Notes: generated by a model from the letters alone, not told the origin. Counted from the first letter of the stretch, positions 1-9,291 are shown. The stretch is 64,000 nucleotides of DNA from J095 sp964517605 (GCA_964517605.1 CAZFCE010000010.1:112428-176427), one strand, 5' to 3'. Numbers and translations: made by a program.

Positions 1-104
1 CCATCGGCAGCCTCCGAAACGTGGTAGCCTTTTTCTTCCAGGTGCAGCCGCAAAAAATACCGCAGGGTGTCTTCGTCGTCAACTACTAAAATTTTGTAGG
101 TCAC
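1..104 (-). CDS. Response regulator, N-terminal fragment (cut by window edge)
   Basis: The reverse strand from 104 reads GTG-ACC-TAC and translates to VTYKILVVDDEDTLRYFLRL, followed by a helix and a strand typical of a receiver domain. The acidic pocket (VVDDED) is visible; the phosphoacceptor Asp lies outside the window. The GTG start overlaps the TGA stop of the upstream kinase in a GTGA junction (101-104), so the two are translationally coupled. It is probably the output partner of the two kinases to its right. The effector domain, if any, cannot be seen. The start codon is inferred from the overlap; the family call is firm. Confidence 0.75.
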   Translation of the reverse strand, partial: MTYKILVVDDEDTLRYFLRLHLEEKGYHVSEAAD

Positions 105-2005
105 GGCTCCGTTGGCTCCTCTAACGGTAATAAAATGATAAAACTGGCGCCGGAGCTGGTGTTGGGGGCATCATCTATCTGGATAACGCCGCCGTGCTCT
201 TCGATGATGCGGCGGGCCACGCTTAGCCCCAGGCCGGTGCCCTTGGTTTTGGTGGTAAAGAAGGGGTCAAAAATTCTGGATCTCACATCAACGGGAATGC
301 CGGGGCCGGTGTCATCAACTTTGATGATGATGGCGGGCGGGGCGCAGCAGTGTTCGGCGCTGAGGGTAATTTGCCCGCCTCCGGGCATAGCCTGCGCGGC
401 GTTGATAACCAGGTTGGTGAGTACCTGTTCCAGCCGCTCGTTATCCACATTAAGGGGTGGCAGGTTGTCATCCAGCCGGGTAACCAGCTCGACACTGTTG
501 AGTTGGGCCTGGCAACGTTGTTGCACGGTGTGGATAATGGGCGACAACGGCTGGCAGGTGCGGTTGAGCAACAGGGGCCGGGCCACAAATAAAATATCTT
601 CCACAATTCGGTTAACCCGCTTGATTTCCTTTTGAATCATGGCCGCGCCCTGGCCTTCAACCGAGTTGGCGCTGGCGTGGCGGGTAAGGTAATCCACGCC
701 GGTGGCAATGCCGGCAATGGGGTTGCGGATTTCGTGGGCCACCACCGCCGACATTTCGCCCAGCGCGGCCAGCCGGTCAAGCCGGCGGTGTTCGGCTTCC
801 AGGGCTTTAATTTCGGTTAAATTCTCAATTACGCCCACCACTCCCAGCGAATGCCCATTCTCTTGCCCCAGCGTGGCCGCGCTCACCGAAATGGGGATGG
901 GGCGGCCACTGCAATGCGGCACGCTAATCTCCTTACGGGCCGAATCCTGCCCGGTAGCCAGGGTGGCGTTAAAAATACTAATCAACTTGTCGGCGGTGGG
1001 CAGGGCGCTGGTTAGCGGTTGGTGCAGCACCTCGGCGGCGGGGTACCCCAGCATTTGGGCCGCCGCCGGGTTAAACGCGGTGATAATTCCGGCTTGGTTA
1101 ATGGCAATCAGGCCGTTGGTCATATTTTTGATGATGTCCTCATTAAAAACGCGCAGGGCTTGGGCCTGTTGAAAAAGCTGGTTATTTTCAATGATGATGG
1201 CCAATTGCCCGGCCAGCACCGTCAGCAAATCCAGGCTGATTTGCCCAAACGGGGTGGTATCGGTTTCGGCGGTGAGCAGGCCCGCCAGTTGGCCTTTGAT
1301 GAACAGCGGCAGCAGCGCGCCCACCACATTGGGCTGTCCGGCGGCGGCGCTGGCCAGGGAGCCATCGCTTAAAACCCACACCGGCTGCCGGGTATTGAGC
1401 GCGGCAGTAATGGCCGGCGGCGGCAACCGCGATGGCTGCCGGTTTTTGGCCACCACAGCCACCTCGATTGGGGCCGGCTGGCAACTGAGCCACGCCAGCC
1501 GGGTTGCGCCTAGTTCCTGGCCGGCAATTTGCAGCACTTGCTGCACCAGTGATACTTCGCCGCCGGAAACTTGCAGCATTTTGTTGATTTCCAGCAGCGG
1601 CAACAGCATTTGCAGGCGCAGGCTGTTGCGCAGTATATCGCGTTTGGCCAGGCTGTCTTCAACGGTAGCCACCAGTTCTTTGGGGTCAAACGGCTTCATT
1701 AGAAAACCCTGCGCGCCCAACCGAATGGCCCGGATGGCATCTTCCATAGTGCCGTAGCCGGTAATCAGCACCACCGTAATGTGAGGATCTATTTCTTTGG
1801 CAATTTCTAGCAGTTCCAGCCCGTCAATCCGGGGCATTTTGATGTCGCTCAACAGCAAATCAAAAGTTTGTTCGCGTAGCAGTGCAGAGGCAGCGGTGCT
1901 GTCAGTCAGGCCGGTAACGGCGTAGTTTTGCCGTTTTAAAATGCGCTCGCACGAGTGCATCACCGCCGGTTCATCATCAACAACTAAAATGCGTTCGCTT
2001 ACCAC
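101..2005 (-). CDS. Hybrid sensor histidine kinase, REC-GAF-PAS-HisKA-HATPase
   Basis: A 634-residue cytoplasmic kinase. Residues about 5-120 form an N-terminal receiver domain (VVDDEP pocket, phosphoacceptor Asp54 in SDIKMP, KPF near 105). A GAF domain (about 145-280) and a PAS domain (about 288-395) follow, then a dimerisation helix with His424 in AHEIRNP and an ATPase domain with a GTGLGL box near the C-terminus. No membrane segment is seen, so the input is a soluble signal or phosphate transfer to Asp54. The GTG start at 2005 overlaps the stop of the upstream kinase (1999-2005), and the TGA overlaps the GTG of the next regulator. A kinase that starts with a receiver suggests a relay from the 902-residue kinase through this protein to the regulator at 1-104. 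That order is inferred. Confidence 0.9.
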   Translation of the reverse strand: MVSERILVVDDEPAVMHSCERILKRQNYAVTGLTDSTAASALLREQTFDLLLSDIKMPRIDGLELLEIAKEIDPHITVVLITGYGTMEDAIRAIRLGAQGFLMKPFDPKELVATVEDSLAKRDILRNSLRLQMLLPLLEINKMLQVSGGEVSLVQQVLQIAGQELGATRLAWLSCQPAPIEVAVVAKNRQPSRLPPPAITAALNTRQPVWVLSDGSLASAAAGQPNVVGALLPLFIKGQLAGLLTAETDTTPFGQISLDLLTVLAGQLAIIIENNQLFQQAQALRVFNEDIIKNMTNGLIAINQAGIITAFNPAAAQMLGYPAAEVLHQPLTSALPTADKLISIFNATLATGQDSARKEISVPHCSGRPIPISVSAATLGQENGHSLGVVGVIENLTEIKALEAEHRRLDRLAALGEMSAVVAHEIRNPIAGIATGVDYLTRHASANSVEGQGAAMIQKEIKRVNRIVEDILFVARPLLLNRTCQPLSPIIHTVQQRCQAQLNSVELVTRLDDNLPPLNVDNERLEQVLTNLVINAAQAMPGGGQITLSAEHCCAPPAIIIKVDDTGPGIPVDVRSRIFDPFFTTKTKGTGLGLSVARRIIEEHGGVIQIDDAPNTSSGASFIILLPLEEPTEP

Positions 2006-4707
2006 GGCTCAATATCCCGAATAGGTTCATTATGGTTGGGATCAGCCGGCAGGGTTACGGTAAAACAGGTACCCTGGCCGGGAGTGCTTTCTACCCGGAT
2101 GGTGCCGCCGTGCTGCTCAACAATGCCATAGCTGATTGATAGCCCCAGGCCGGTACCCTGGCCTACCTCTTTGGTGGTAAAGAACGGATCAAATATTTTG
2201 GGCAGGTGTTCGGGGGCGATGCCGGGGCCGGTGTCGCTGATGGAAAACACAATCTCTGGCGGTTCGGCTGCCGGGTTGCTGGCGGTTGCCACCGTTAGCA
2301 CCGCCGGGTTGCCGGAGTTGTTGTGCTCTAGCATGGCCTGCACGGCGTTGTTGAGTAAATTTACCACTACCTGTTTAAACTGGTTAACATCCAGATAAAC
2401 TGCGGGCAGGTCGGCCAGCAGTTTTTTCAGTTCAACTTTGTAGCTAACGCTTTTGGTATAAACCAAAAAGATGGCCGCCTCAATGAGCTGGTTAAAATCG
2501 GTGCGCTGGCGTTTGGGCGCGTCGGTGCGGGCAAAATTAAGCAGCCCGCGCACAATTTTGCTGGCTCGCACGGCTTCGGCGTTAACCACGGTTAAATCGG
2601 TTCTCATTTCGGTGTTGGGTTCGGTTTCCGGCAGGGTATCGAGGATGAGGCTGGTAAGGCCAATAATGCTGGTGAGCGGGTTGTTGATTTCGTGGGCAAT
2701 GCCGGCGGCCAGTTCGCCTACGGCGGCCAGTTTGGCGCTTTGCACCAGTTGCGATTGCGTTTCGGCCAGGCGTTTGATGGTTTTGGTTTGTTCCTGGTAC
2801 AACCGCGCGTTTTCAATGGCGGTAGCCGCCGGAGCGGCCAACGCTTGCAGCAATTCCTGGTCATCGCGGTTAAAAGTGCTTTCTTTTTTGTTCATCACTT
2901 CGATGGCACCGATGGTATGCCCTTTGGTTTGCAGCGGCACACACAAAATTGAGCGGGTGGTAAAACCGCTGGATTTGTCTATATCGGCAAAAAAACGATG
3001 GTCGGTGTACACGTCGGGCACAATTACCGGCTGGCCGGATTCTGTTACCCAGCCGGCAATGCCTTGCCCGCGCGCCATACTTATGCCGATTACGGCGTCG
3101 GCGCCTTCGCCCGAGGCGGCGGCAAACCGCACCTCGCCGCGTTGTTCGTTCAGCAGCGCCACCGATGCGGCGGCCACATTCATTACCCGAATGGCCTGGG
3201 CGGTAATGAGCGTGAGCGTTTCTTGCAAATCCAGACTCGAAGCGATGGCCTGCCCAATTTCATTGAGCATTTTGAGTTCTTGCACGCGCTGGTGAATGGC
3301 ATCGTACAGCCGGGCGTTTTCAATGGCAATGGCCAACTGGTCGGCCAGCGTTTCCAGAGCGGTAACGTGGTAAGGTTCAAAGGCTTCTAGCTGCGTACTT
3401 TGAATATCCAGCACGCCAATGGTTTTTATGCCCATTACAATGGGAATGCACAGTTTGGCCCGAATTTCTCCCTGGTCGGCGGTGGGCGAGTACCGCGAAT
3501 CCTGGGTGACATCATTAGCCAGCGCCGTTTTTTTGGTGGCTGCGGCCCAACCGACCATTCCCTGGTGCAACTGGTAGGCAGCGGGATAGTTGGGCGCGCC
3601 GGAAGGGTGCCGGTTGGTGGACGATTGGGCATGTAATTCTACCAGATTTGTGTCTCGATTGTACAGGTAGATGGCGGCGCTGTAAAAAGAAAAGCTGCGC
3701 CGAATGGCCTGCACCACGGTTCTGAGCATCACTTCCAGGTTAAGGATGGAAGTGGCCGCCTGGCTCACTTCATTGATGAGCGCCAGTTGCCCCGAACGCT
3801 GCGTTTGGTTTCTAAACAGAATGGCGGTTTCCAGGGCTTTGCCAATTTGGGCGGCCACAACTTCTAAAAACGGTAATTGTTCCGGGGTAAAGTGGTTAAG
3901 CTCCGAATGGCCCAGCGAATACACCGCCTGAGCCTCAACCCGCTCCAGTACCAGCGGTAGCACCACCACCGCGTATTTATCTTCGGGTAGGTACGGCGCT
4001 TTTAGCCAGCGGGCATCCTGGCTGGTATCGGGTACCACCGCCGAACGGTTTTCACTGAGAACCCAGCCTTCCAGGCCGTAATTTACCAGGCGGCGGGCAA
4101 AGCGCCGGCCCACGGTATGGGTTAACTCCTCGCGGCCCGGTTGGGTGGAGCGGTAATGAAAAATCTGTTTGTTTTCCAGCACCAGCAGGCTGGCAAATTC
4201 GGCGTTTAAATAGGGGGCCAGCCCCAATACCCGTTCAAACAAATCGTTAATATCCAGGTGGCCGCTGAGAAATTGGGCAATTCCAAATAACTGGGGCAAA
4301 TGTTCAAGCATGGGCGGCGCAACGCTAAAACCGGGAGGCTGTTGCGGCAAAAAAGGCGTGAGTTGCTCAAACACATCCTGCGGAAAATTGGCGTAGTGGC
4401 GCAGGTGAATATGGCGCGCCCGCAACCACGCCGGCAGTTCATCGGTGAGGTTGGCGCTGAACACCACCACGTTGGTCGCTCGCGCCAACTGGCCGGAGTT
4501 GGGCCGGCGGGCGGTGGTAATATCCATTAATAACAGGGTGGTGTTTGATAATTCCAGCAGCGAATCGGCGGTGGGGTTAATAACAATGGTGGCAAACCCT
4601 TGTCGCTGCAAATTGGGGGCCAGCGCTGCTAACGTATCGCCTTCAATCAATGCGACGCGCGCCGTGTTCTGAGCGATTATGGCAAATTGCGGGTCCTGCG
4701 TTCTCAT
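1999..4707 (-). CDS. Multi-GAF sensor histidine kinase
   Basis: A 902-residue soluble kinase, first gene of the three-gene set. Residues 1-120 look like a receiver fold (strand pattern VALIEGD, LLLMDIT, VVVFSAN) but lack a clear phosphorylation site, so this is probably a pseudo-receiver. Three GAF domains follow at roughly 130-290, 305-465 and 480-640, then HisKA with His672 in AHEINNP and an ATPase domain with a GQGTGLGLS box. The GAF domains imply sensing of small ligands, redox state or light; nothing in the sequence tells which. Translation starts at ATG 4707, behind a good promoter (4750-4778) and without a strong Shine-Dalgarno. The stop overlaps the next gene by 7 bp. Confidence 0.9.
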   Translation of the reverse strand: MRTQDPQFAIIAQNTARVALIEGDTLAALAPNLQRQGFATIVINPTADSLLELSNTTLLLMDITTARRPNSGQLARATNVVVFSANLTDELPAWLRARHIHLRHYANFPQDVFEQLTPFLPQQPPGFSVAPPMLEHLPQLFGIAQFLSGHLDINDLFERVLGLAPYLNAEFASLLVLENKQIFHYRSTQPGREELTHTVGRRFARRLVNYGLEGWVLSENRSAVVPDTSQDARWLKAPYLPEDKYAVVVLPLVLERVEAQAVYSLGHSELNHFTPEQLPFLEVVAAQIGKALETAILFRNQTQRSGQLALINEVSQAATSILNLEVMLRTVVQAIRRSFSFYSAAIYLYNRDTNLVELHAQSSTNRHPSGAPNYPAAYQLHQGMVGWAAATKKTALANDVTQDSRYSPTADQGEIRAKLCIPIVMGIKTIGVLDIQSTQLEAFEPYHVTALETLADQLAIAIENARLYDAIHQRVQELKMLNEIGQAIASSLDLQETLTLITAQAIRVMNVAAASVALLNEQRGEVRFAAASGEGADAVIGISMARGQGIAGWVTESGQPVIVPDVYTDHRFFADIDKSSGFTTRSILCVPLQTKGHTIGAIEVMNKKESTFNRDDQELLQALAAPAATAIENARLYQEQTKTIKRLAETQSQLVQSAKLAAVGELAAGIAHEINNPLTSIIGLTSLILDTLPETEPNTEMRTDLTVVNAEAVRASKIVRGLLNFARTDAPKRQRTDFNQLIEAAIFLVYTKSVSYKVELKKLLADLPAVYLDVNQFKQVVVNLLNNAVQAMLEHNNSGNPAVLTVATASNPAAEPPEIVFSISDTGPGIAPEHLPKIFDPFFTTKEVGQGTGLGLSISYGIVEQHGGTIRVESTPGQGTCFTVTLPADPNHNEPIRDIEPW

Positions 4708-4749
4708 GGTTGTGAACGTGCCTTAATGAATTTAACATTTAATGATACC

Positions 4750-4778
4750 AGTATAGCACGACCATAAAGCCGGGGCAA
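4750..4778 (-). promoter_or_regulatory. Sigma70-type promoter for the two-component operon
   Basis: On the minus strand TTGCCC (4773-4778) and TATACT (4750-4755) are separated by 17 nt, and TGC before the -10 makes it an extended -10. The start would fall near 4743, giving a leader of about 36 nt before ATG 4707. Confidence 0.6.
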
Positions 4779-4803
4779 CAGGATTTTGGGGCTAGAGGCG
4801 CGG

Positions 4804-4831
4804 TTGACTTAGCTGAAAAATCAGCCATAAT
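4804..4831 (+). promoter_or_regulatory. Promoter with palindrome in the spacer, upstream of the MtnA-family gene
   Basis: TTGACT (4804-4809) and CATAAT (4826-4831) are 16 nt apart. The spacer contains an inverted repeat, GCTGA (4812-4816) and TCAGC (4821-4825) around AAAA, placed where a repressor would block polymerase. The Shine-Dalgarno GGAGG (4852-4856) precedes GTG 4865 by 8 nt. Confidence 0.5.
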
Positions 4832-4864
4832 AAGCCGGAAAAAATTTTTTTGGAGGGCTAAAAA

Positions 4865-5983
4865 GTGAAAGTTAATGGTCAACCTTACCGCACCATCTGG
4901 TTAAAAGAGGACGATGCCACCGTTGTCCAAATCATTGAGCAGCGCCACCTGCCGTATCAATTTGTGGTTGAGGATTTACGCACCGTGACCGAAGTGGCGG
5001 TAGCCATCAAGGATATGCACGTGCGCGGAGCCGGATTGATTGGCGCTACGGCGGGCTACGGCATGTATATTGCCGCGCTGCACGCGCCCAAAACCTCCGA
5101 GGCCGATTTTATGGCGGCCATGCGGGCCGACGGCGAAACTTTAAAGGCCACCCGGCCCACCGCCGTTAACCTGGAATGGGCGGTTAACCGGCAACTGGCC
5201 GCTATTGCCGCCGCCGGTAGCGGCATCGAGGTAAAGGTTAACGCCGCGCTGGCTACCGCCACCGCCATTGCCAATGAAGATGCCGAATTTTGCCGCCGGA
5301 TTGGGCAACACGGCCTGGCGATTATCAAGGAAATCAGCCGGCGTAAGGGCGGGCAGCCGGTTAATGTGCTTACGCATTGCAACGCCGGCTGGCTGGCCTT
5401 TGTGGATTACGGCACGGCCACCGCGCCGGTGTACGCCGCTCACGATGCCGGGCTTAATGTTCACGTTTGGGTGGATGAAACCCGGCCCCGCAACCAGGGA
5501 GCGCGGCTCACCGCCTGGGAACTGGGCCAGCACGGCGTGTCGCACACCGTTATTGCCGATAATGTGGGCGGCCATTTAATGCAGCACGGGCTGGTAGATT
5601 TGGTGATTACCGGCACAGACCGCACCACCTACACCGGCGATGTGGCCAACAAGATTGGCACGTACCTTAAGGCGCTGGCGGCCAAAGATAACAATGTGCC
5701 GTTTTATGTGGCGCTGCCATCCTCAACGTTTGATTGGGAAATGCGCGACGGCGTGCGCGACATTCCCATTGAGCAGCGCGACGCCACCGAGGTGCGCCTT
5801 ATCGAGGGCTGGCGCAATGGCGAAATCGCCACGGTGCTGCTTACGCCGGAAAACAGCCCCGCCGCCAACTACGCCTTTGACGTAACGCCGGCCCGGTTGA
5901 TTACCGGCCTCATCACCGAGCGCGGCATCTGCGCCGCGTCGGAGGCCGGGATTTTGGGCTTATACCCCGAACACCAAAAATAA
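4865..5983 (+). CDS. mtnA: MtnA/eIF2B-alpha family sugar-phosphate isomerase
   Basis: A 372-residue protein of the S-methyl-5-thioribose-1-phosphate isomerase family (aldose-1-phosphate to ketose-1-phosphate, methionine salvage). Visible signatures are VRGAGLIGATAGYG near 55, LTHCNAGW with the family's catalytic Cys at 172, DETRPRNQGARLTAWEL near 205 and TDRTTYTGDVANKIGTY with the catalytic Asp at 252. The last motif is normally GADRIA; here it is GTDRTT. No other methionine salvage gene is nearby, so substrates such as 5-deoxyribose-1-phosphate (DrdI-type members of the same family) are also possible. The start is GTG 4865, chosen for the GGAGG 8 nt upstream. The isomerase family is firm; the exact substrate is not. 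Confidence 0.85.
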   Translation: MKVNGQPYRTIWLKEDDATVVQIIEQRHLPYQFVVEDLRTVTEVAVAIKDMHVRGAGLIGATAGYGMYIAALHAPKTSEADFMAAMRADGETLKATRPTAVNLEWAVNRQLAAIAAAGSGIEVKVNAALATATAIANEDAEFCRRIGQHGLAIIKEISRRKGGQPVNVLTHCNAGWLAFVDYGTATAPVYAAHDAGLNVHVWVDETRPRNQGARLTAWELGQHGVSHTVIADNVGGHLMQHGLVDLVITGTDRTTYTGDVANKIGTYLKALAAKDNNVPFYVALPSSTFDWEMRDGVRDIPIEQRDATEVRLIEGWRNGEIATVLLTPENSPAANYAFDVTPARLITGLITERGICAASEAGILGLYPEHQK

Positions 5984-6059
5984 CGGGCAACACTCCGCTT
6001 GAGTTTGGCGGTGAAAAGTGAATCTATCCAAATATAGCGGCAAAAGGAAACCCCTCGTC

Positions 6060-7847
6060 ATGATGAAACAATCAATTTTAAAAAACTTTGCGGTTTTAAG
6101 CCTGTTGGGGATGGTTATGGCCTTGATTATTGTTTTGGGCGGTGGCCCGCCTGTTGTTTTGGCCGCCAATCCGCCGGTAAACAAAGGCGGCAAAGCCGTA
6201 GTTTCGCCCAAAGCCGGTGATTTACTCCGGGGCAGTAACCGGTTTGTTTACTATGTTACGGAAGATGGCGCTCGCCAACCGATTATGGACAGGGAAACTT
6301 TTTTGGCCTATGGGTTTCAGGATAAAGACATAATCGAAGTAAGCGATGATGAGTTGGCGGCTTTGCCCGTAGGCGAAATGTTAACCCGGTTGGTGCAAAA
6401 TGAACAGGGTAAGTTGTGCTGGGTAATGAATGGCCGCCGCTGGGAAATTGATAACTGGCAACCTGTTGTTAAAAAGGACACTTATCCCGGCCCCTTTATC
6501 AGCCGGTTAGACGGCTCTTTGGCCAAAGCGTTGCCGGTTCGCGCCGGCCTGCCCGATGGCGTATTTTTGCGCCAGGGCGAGCGGGTGTATTACTACACTC
6601 AGGGCGCAATTATTCCGGTGGCCCAGGCCAGGGGGCTAAAAGCCGAAATTAGTAGCGTGCCGCCTGGAATACTGGATTTGTATCCCAAACAGGAACATCT
6701 AACCCGGCTGCTCACTCAACTTAAAGCCGATGCCCCGGCAGCTAATGTGCGCCGTGGCCCCAGCCTGGATTACGAGGTGGCCGGCACGGCCTCTCCCGCC
6801 AGCCGTATTCAGGCTATTGGCCGCACCGCAGATTATTGGTTGCAAATTGAATATAATGGGGAAACCGATTGGTTGGCCGGTGATTTGGTTCAGGATCAAA
6901 CGCCCTTGTTTTTGTTGCCGCTGGTTGATACCAGCACCATCACTCCGGCAACCGCCAACCGGTCAACCTCAACAAACCCGTCAACTCCAACCAATAACAA
7001 TAGTTATTTTGGAGTGGGCATGACCATTGAAAATGAAGATGAAACCAACAAAGTTGTGATTACGGCCATGGTTGAAGGCGGGCCGGCTGAACGGTACGGG
7101 GTTAAGAACGGAGACAATATTCTGGCGGTTGATGGCGTTCCAATTGATAATCCTCTTGACCTCCAAGGCATAACTAACTCTATCCGTGGCCCCAAAGGAA
7201 CACCCGTTACTTTAACCCTGTTCCGGCCCGGCACCGGCAAAACCTTTGATTTGACCATTATCCGGGATGAAATTAACCTGTCCACCGTTTCATGGCGTTG
7301 CGCCGACGAACCCATCCGGGGGTTTGGCAAAGCCTGGCGCGATCACCCTGAAACCCACAAATTGCTGGGTTGTGCCTTTATTAATTTCCGTGAGGATGAG
7401 CATGCCACCCGCGCCGCCGTGCAAACTTTTGAACGGGGGTGGATGCTCTGGCTTGAAACCGACACCGTGGACAATGTTGACCCCATTTACGTCTTTTTTG
7501 CCGATGACGGCACTTTTTTTCGCTTTCGGGATCAACCGCTGGTGGATGCTCATAGTTACGCCCCAACCGAGCCGGGTTTTTATAAGGTGGGGGATCGTTT
7601 TGCCAAAATATATTGGGAAGCGACTGGTGAATCTGAAGTCCGGCAACGTTTAGGGCGAGCCACAAACGAGGCCAGTGATAGCCTGGGGGCGTTTCAGGAG
7701 TTTCGGTACGGGCGGATGTTCTGGTCCGGCAAAGCCGATACCATTTACGTTATTTACCAGGGCAATTACGACCTTGACGGTGACGGCGAAGTTAGTTGGA
7801 AGCAGGGGTGGCTAAGTTTTGAGGATACGTTTGAATCTGAGCCATAA
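6060..7847 (+). CDS. Secreted SH3b/PDZ-domain protein of unknown function
   Basis: 595 residues from ATG 6060. An in-frame GTG lies at 6018, but AAAGGA sits 10 nt before 6060 and the ATG gives a clean signal peptide (KQSILKNF, a hydrophobic run, VVLAA). After export the protein has a domain of the type GSNRFVYYVTEDGARQPI (residues about 55-190), seen in surface proteins of Chloroflexota and Actinobacteria; a bacterial SH3 domain with ANVRRGPSLDYEV (about 220-282); a Thr/Ser/Asn linker; a PDZ domain (about 315-405, GVKNGDNILAVDGVPI); and a C-terminal region with aromatic W/F-rich repeats. No protease motif is present. The PDZ is of the same type as in the convergent S41 peptidase, suggesting a shared role in the cell envelope. 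Confidence 0.75.
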   Translation: MMKQSILKNFAVLSLLGMVMALIIVLGGGPPVVLAANPPVNKGGKAVVSPKAGDLLRGSNRFVYYVTEDGARQPIMDRETFLAYGFQDKDIIEVSDDELAALPVGEMLTRLVQNEQGKLCWVMNGRRWEIDNWQPVVKKDTYPGPFISRLDGSLAKALPVRAGLPDGVFLRQGERVYYYTQGAIIPVAQARGLKAEISSVPPGILDLYPKQEHLTRLLTQLKADAPAANVRRGPSLDYEVAGTASPASRIQAIGRTADYWLQIEYNGETDWLAGDLVQDQTPLFLLPLVDTSTITPATANRSTSTNPSTPTNNNSYFGVGMTIENEDETNKVVITAMVEGGPAERYGVKNGDNILAVDGVPIDNPLDLQGITNSIRGPKGTPVTLTLFRPGTGKTFDLTIIRDEINLSTVSWRCADEPIRGFGKAWRDHPETHKLLGCAFINFREDEHATRAAVQTFERGWMLWLETDTVDNVDPIYVFFADDGTFFRFRDQPLVDAHSYAPTEPGFYKVGDRFAKIYWEATGESEVRQRLGRATNEASDSLGAFQEFRYGRMFWSGKADTIYVIYQGNYDLDGDGEVSWKQGWLSFEDTFESEP

Positions 7848-7869
7848 CTTTCAGCCCACTCATTGAGTA

Positions 7870-7905
7870 AACCGGGGTGAGGATATTTTTCTCCTCACCC
7901 CGGTT
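7870..7905. terminator. Bidirectional terminator between convergent genes
   Basis: A perfect 14-bp stem (AACCGGGGTGAGGA at 7870-7883, complement at 7892-7905) with an 8-nt loop lies between the SH3b/PDZ gene and the S41 peptidase gene, which converge here. T-rich sequence is in the loop and beyond the stem on the plus side. Confidence 0.75.
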
Positions 7906-7916
7906 GCCTGTTTAAT

Positions 7917-9209
7917 TTAATTTGCTGTTCCCAATTCGGGGCTGTTCTTTTCGGTTAAAGTTTCCGATGGCGTCACGTTTAGCTCTTCCAGCGCCTTCAA
8001 AAGCTGTTTGTCCTCGCTTTTGAGCAAATCCTTTACGCTCATCTCTCTCAATTCGGCGGGCGCAATCAGGTTGGCCCCTACCGGCAATTCCACCTTCACG
8101 TCCGGCTCGATGCCGTGTTTGCGAATAAGCCGGCCATTGGGGGTGAGCCACTGGCTGGTGCCCAACAACAATGATGAGCCATCGCTTAAATCAAACGGTT
8201 GCAACACCGTGCCGGTGCCAAAGGTGGTTTCGCCAATCAATTTGCCGCGTTGATGGTCTTGAAGCGCCCCGGCAAATATTTCTGATGAACTGGCCGAGCC
8301 GCGATTGACCAGCACTACCACCGGAATATCGGTGGCAATGCCCCCCGGCTCAATCGGGAACGGTTTGCGGTTGCCGTCGGTATCTTCTTGCAGCAGCACG
8401 TTGCCGTCTTTTACAAATTCGCTGGTAACTTTTATGGCCTGTTCCAGCAACCCGCCCGGATTGTTGCGCACGTCCAGAATGTAGGCGGTGGCCCCGGCGG
8501 TTTGGGCCTGCTGGATAATCTCACGCAGGTTATCGTCCAGGTTGCCGTTGAACTGGCTCAACCGGATTAGGCCTACTTTGGTGCCGGGCACCATAGCCCA
8601 ACTTGCCGCCGGAATTTTAATCTCGTCCCGAACAATCGAAATTTCCAGGCTTTTGTTTTCGTCGGCCCGGTACAGGGTTAACACCACCGTGGTTCCCTTT
8701 TCGCCCCGAATCCGGCTGACGGTATCGTTCAGCGTCAGGCCGGTCACGTCCTCGCCGTTCACCTCAATGATGATGTCGCCGGCTTTGACGCCGGCAGCCT
8801 GGGCCGGCGAACCATCGAAGGGAGCAACAATCACCGGCATGCCATCCTTCATGCCCACCTGAGCGCCAATACCAAAGAATGAGCCGGAAATGCTCTCTTT
8901 TTGTTGGGTTACTTCGGTGGGGGTGAGAAAGCGGGTATGGCCTTCGTCGCCCAGCGCCTCAATGAAGCCGCTAATCGCCCCGTACACCAGCTTTTGCGGC
9001 TCTTTCAACACGTCGCGGTCAATAAAATGAGCCTCGGTCAGATTCCAGACTTCCCAGAATACATTAAATTCCGGCGGCTGGTTTTGCGCGCGAGCGGTTT
9101 CCGTTCCCCAAAAACCGGATTGGCCCACAAAAATGCCTGCGCCAAACGCCGCCGAGGTTAACGCCAAAACCACCAGCACCACTACCGCAATTTTTAAAAG
9201 TTTTCTCAT
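7917..9209 (-). CDS. S41 family (CtpA-like) peptidase, variant active site
   Basis: 430 residues with an N-terminal membrane anchor or signal (residues 5-25), an N-terminal S41 helical region, a PDZ domain (about 125-200, GVKAGDIIIEVNGEDV) and the S41 fold. The nucleophile region is NRGSASSSEIF; by spacing the catalytic Ser is 307. Carboxy-terminal processing peptidases then have Lys 25 residues later in a GKG motif. Here the motif is TFGTGTV, with Thr332 in that place. The fold is otherwise intact and full length, so either another base replaces lysine or the protein is inactive. It would act outside the membrane on C-termini of exported proteins. ATG 9209 follows a consensus promoter. Confidence 0.88.
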   Translation of the reverse strand: MRKLLKIAVVVLVVLALTSAAFGAGIFVGQSGFWGTETARAQNQPPEFNVFWEVWNLTEAHFIDRDVLKEPQKLVYGAISGFIEALGDEGHTRFLTPTEVTQQKESISGSFFGIGAQVGMKDGMPVIVAPFDGSPAQAAGVKAGDIIIEVNGEDVTGLTLNDTVSRIRGEKGTTVVLTLYRADENKSLEISIVRDEIKIPAASWAMVPGTKVGLIRLSQFNGNLDDNLREIIQQAQTAGATAYILDVRNNPGGLLEQAIKVTSEFVKDGNVLLQEDTDGNRKPFPIEPGGIATDIPVVVLVNRGSASSSEIFAGALQDHQRGKLIGETTFGTGTVLQPFDLSDGSSLLLGTSQWLTPNGRLIRKHGIEPDVKVELPVGANLIAPAELREMSVKDLLKSEDKQLLKALEELNVTPSETLTEKNSPELGTAN

Positions 9210-9262
9210 TTACCAATATGCCTGTTCTGTTTTAATTCCGCCTAAAGTTATTTCAAAAAATG

Positions 9263-9291
9263 ATTATAGCCTTGCCGTTGCGCCATTGCAA
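9263..9291 (-). promoter_or_regulatory. Strong sigma70-type promoter for the S41 peptidase
   Basis: On the minus strand TTGCAA (9286-9291) and a perfect TATAAT (9263-9268) are 17 nt apart. Transcription would begin near 9256, about 47 nt before ATG 9209. Confidence 0.65.
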
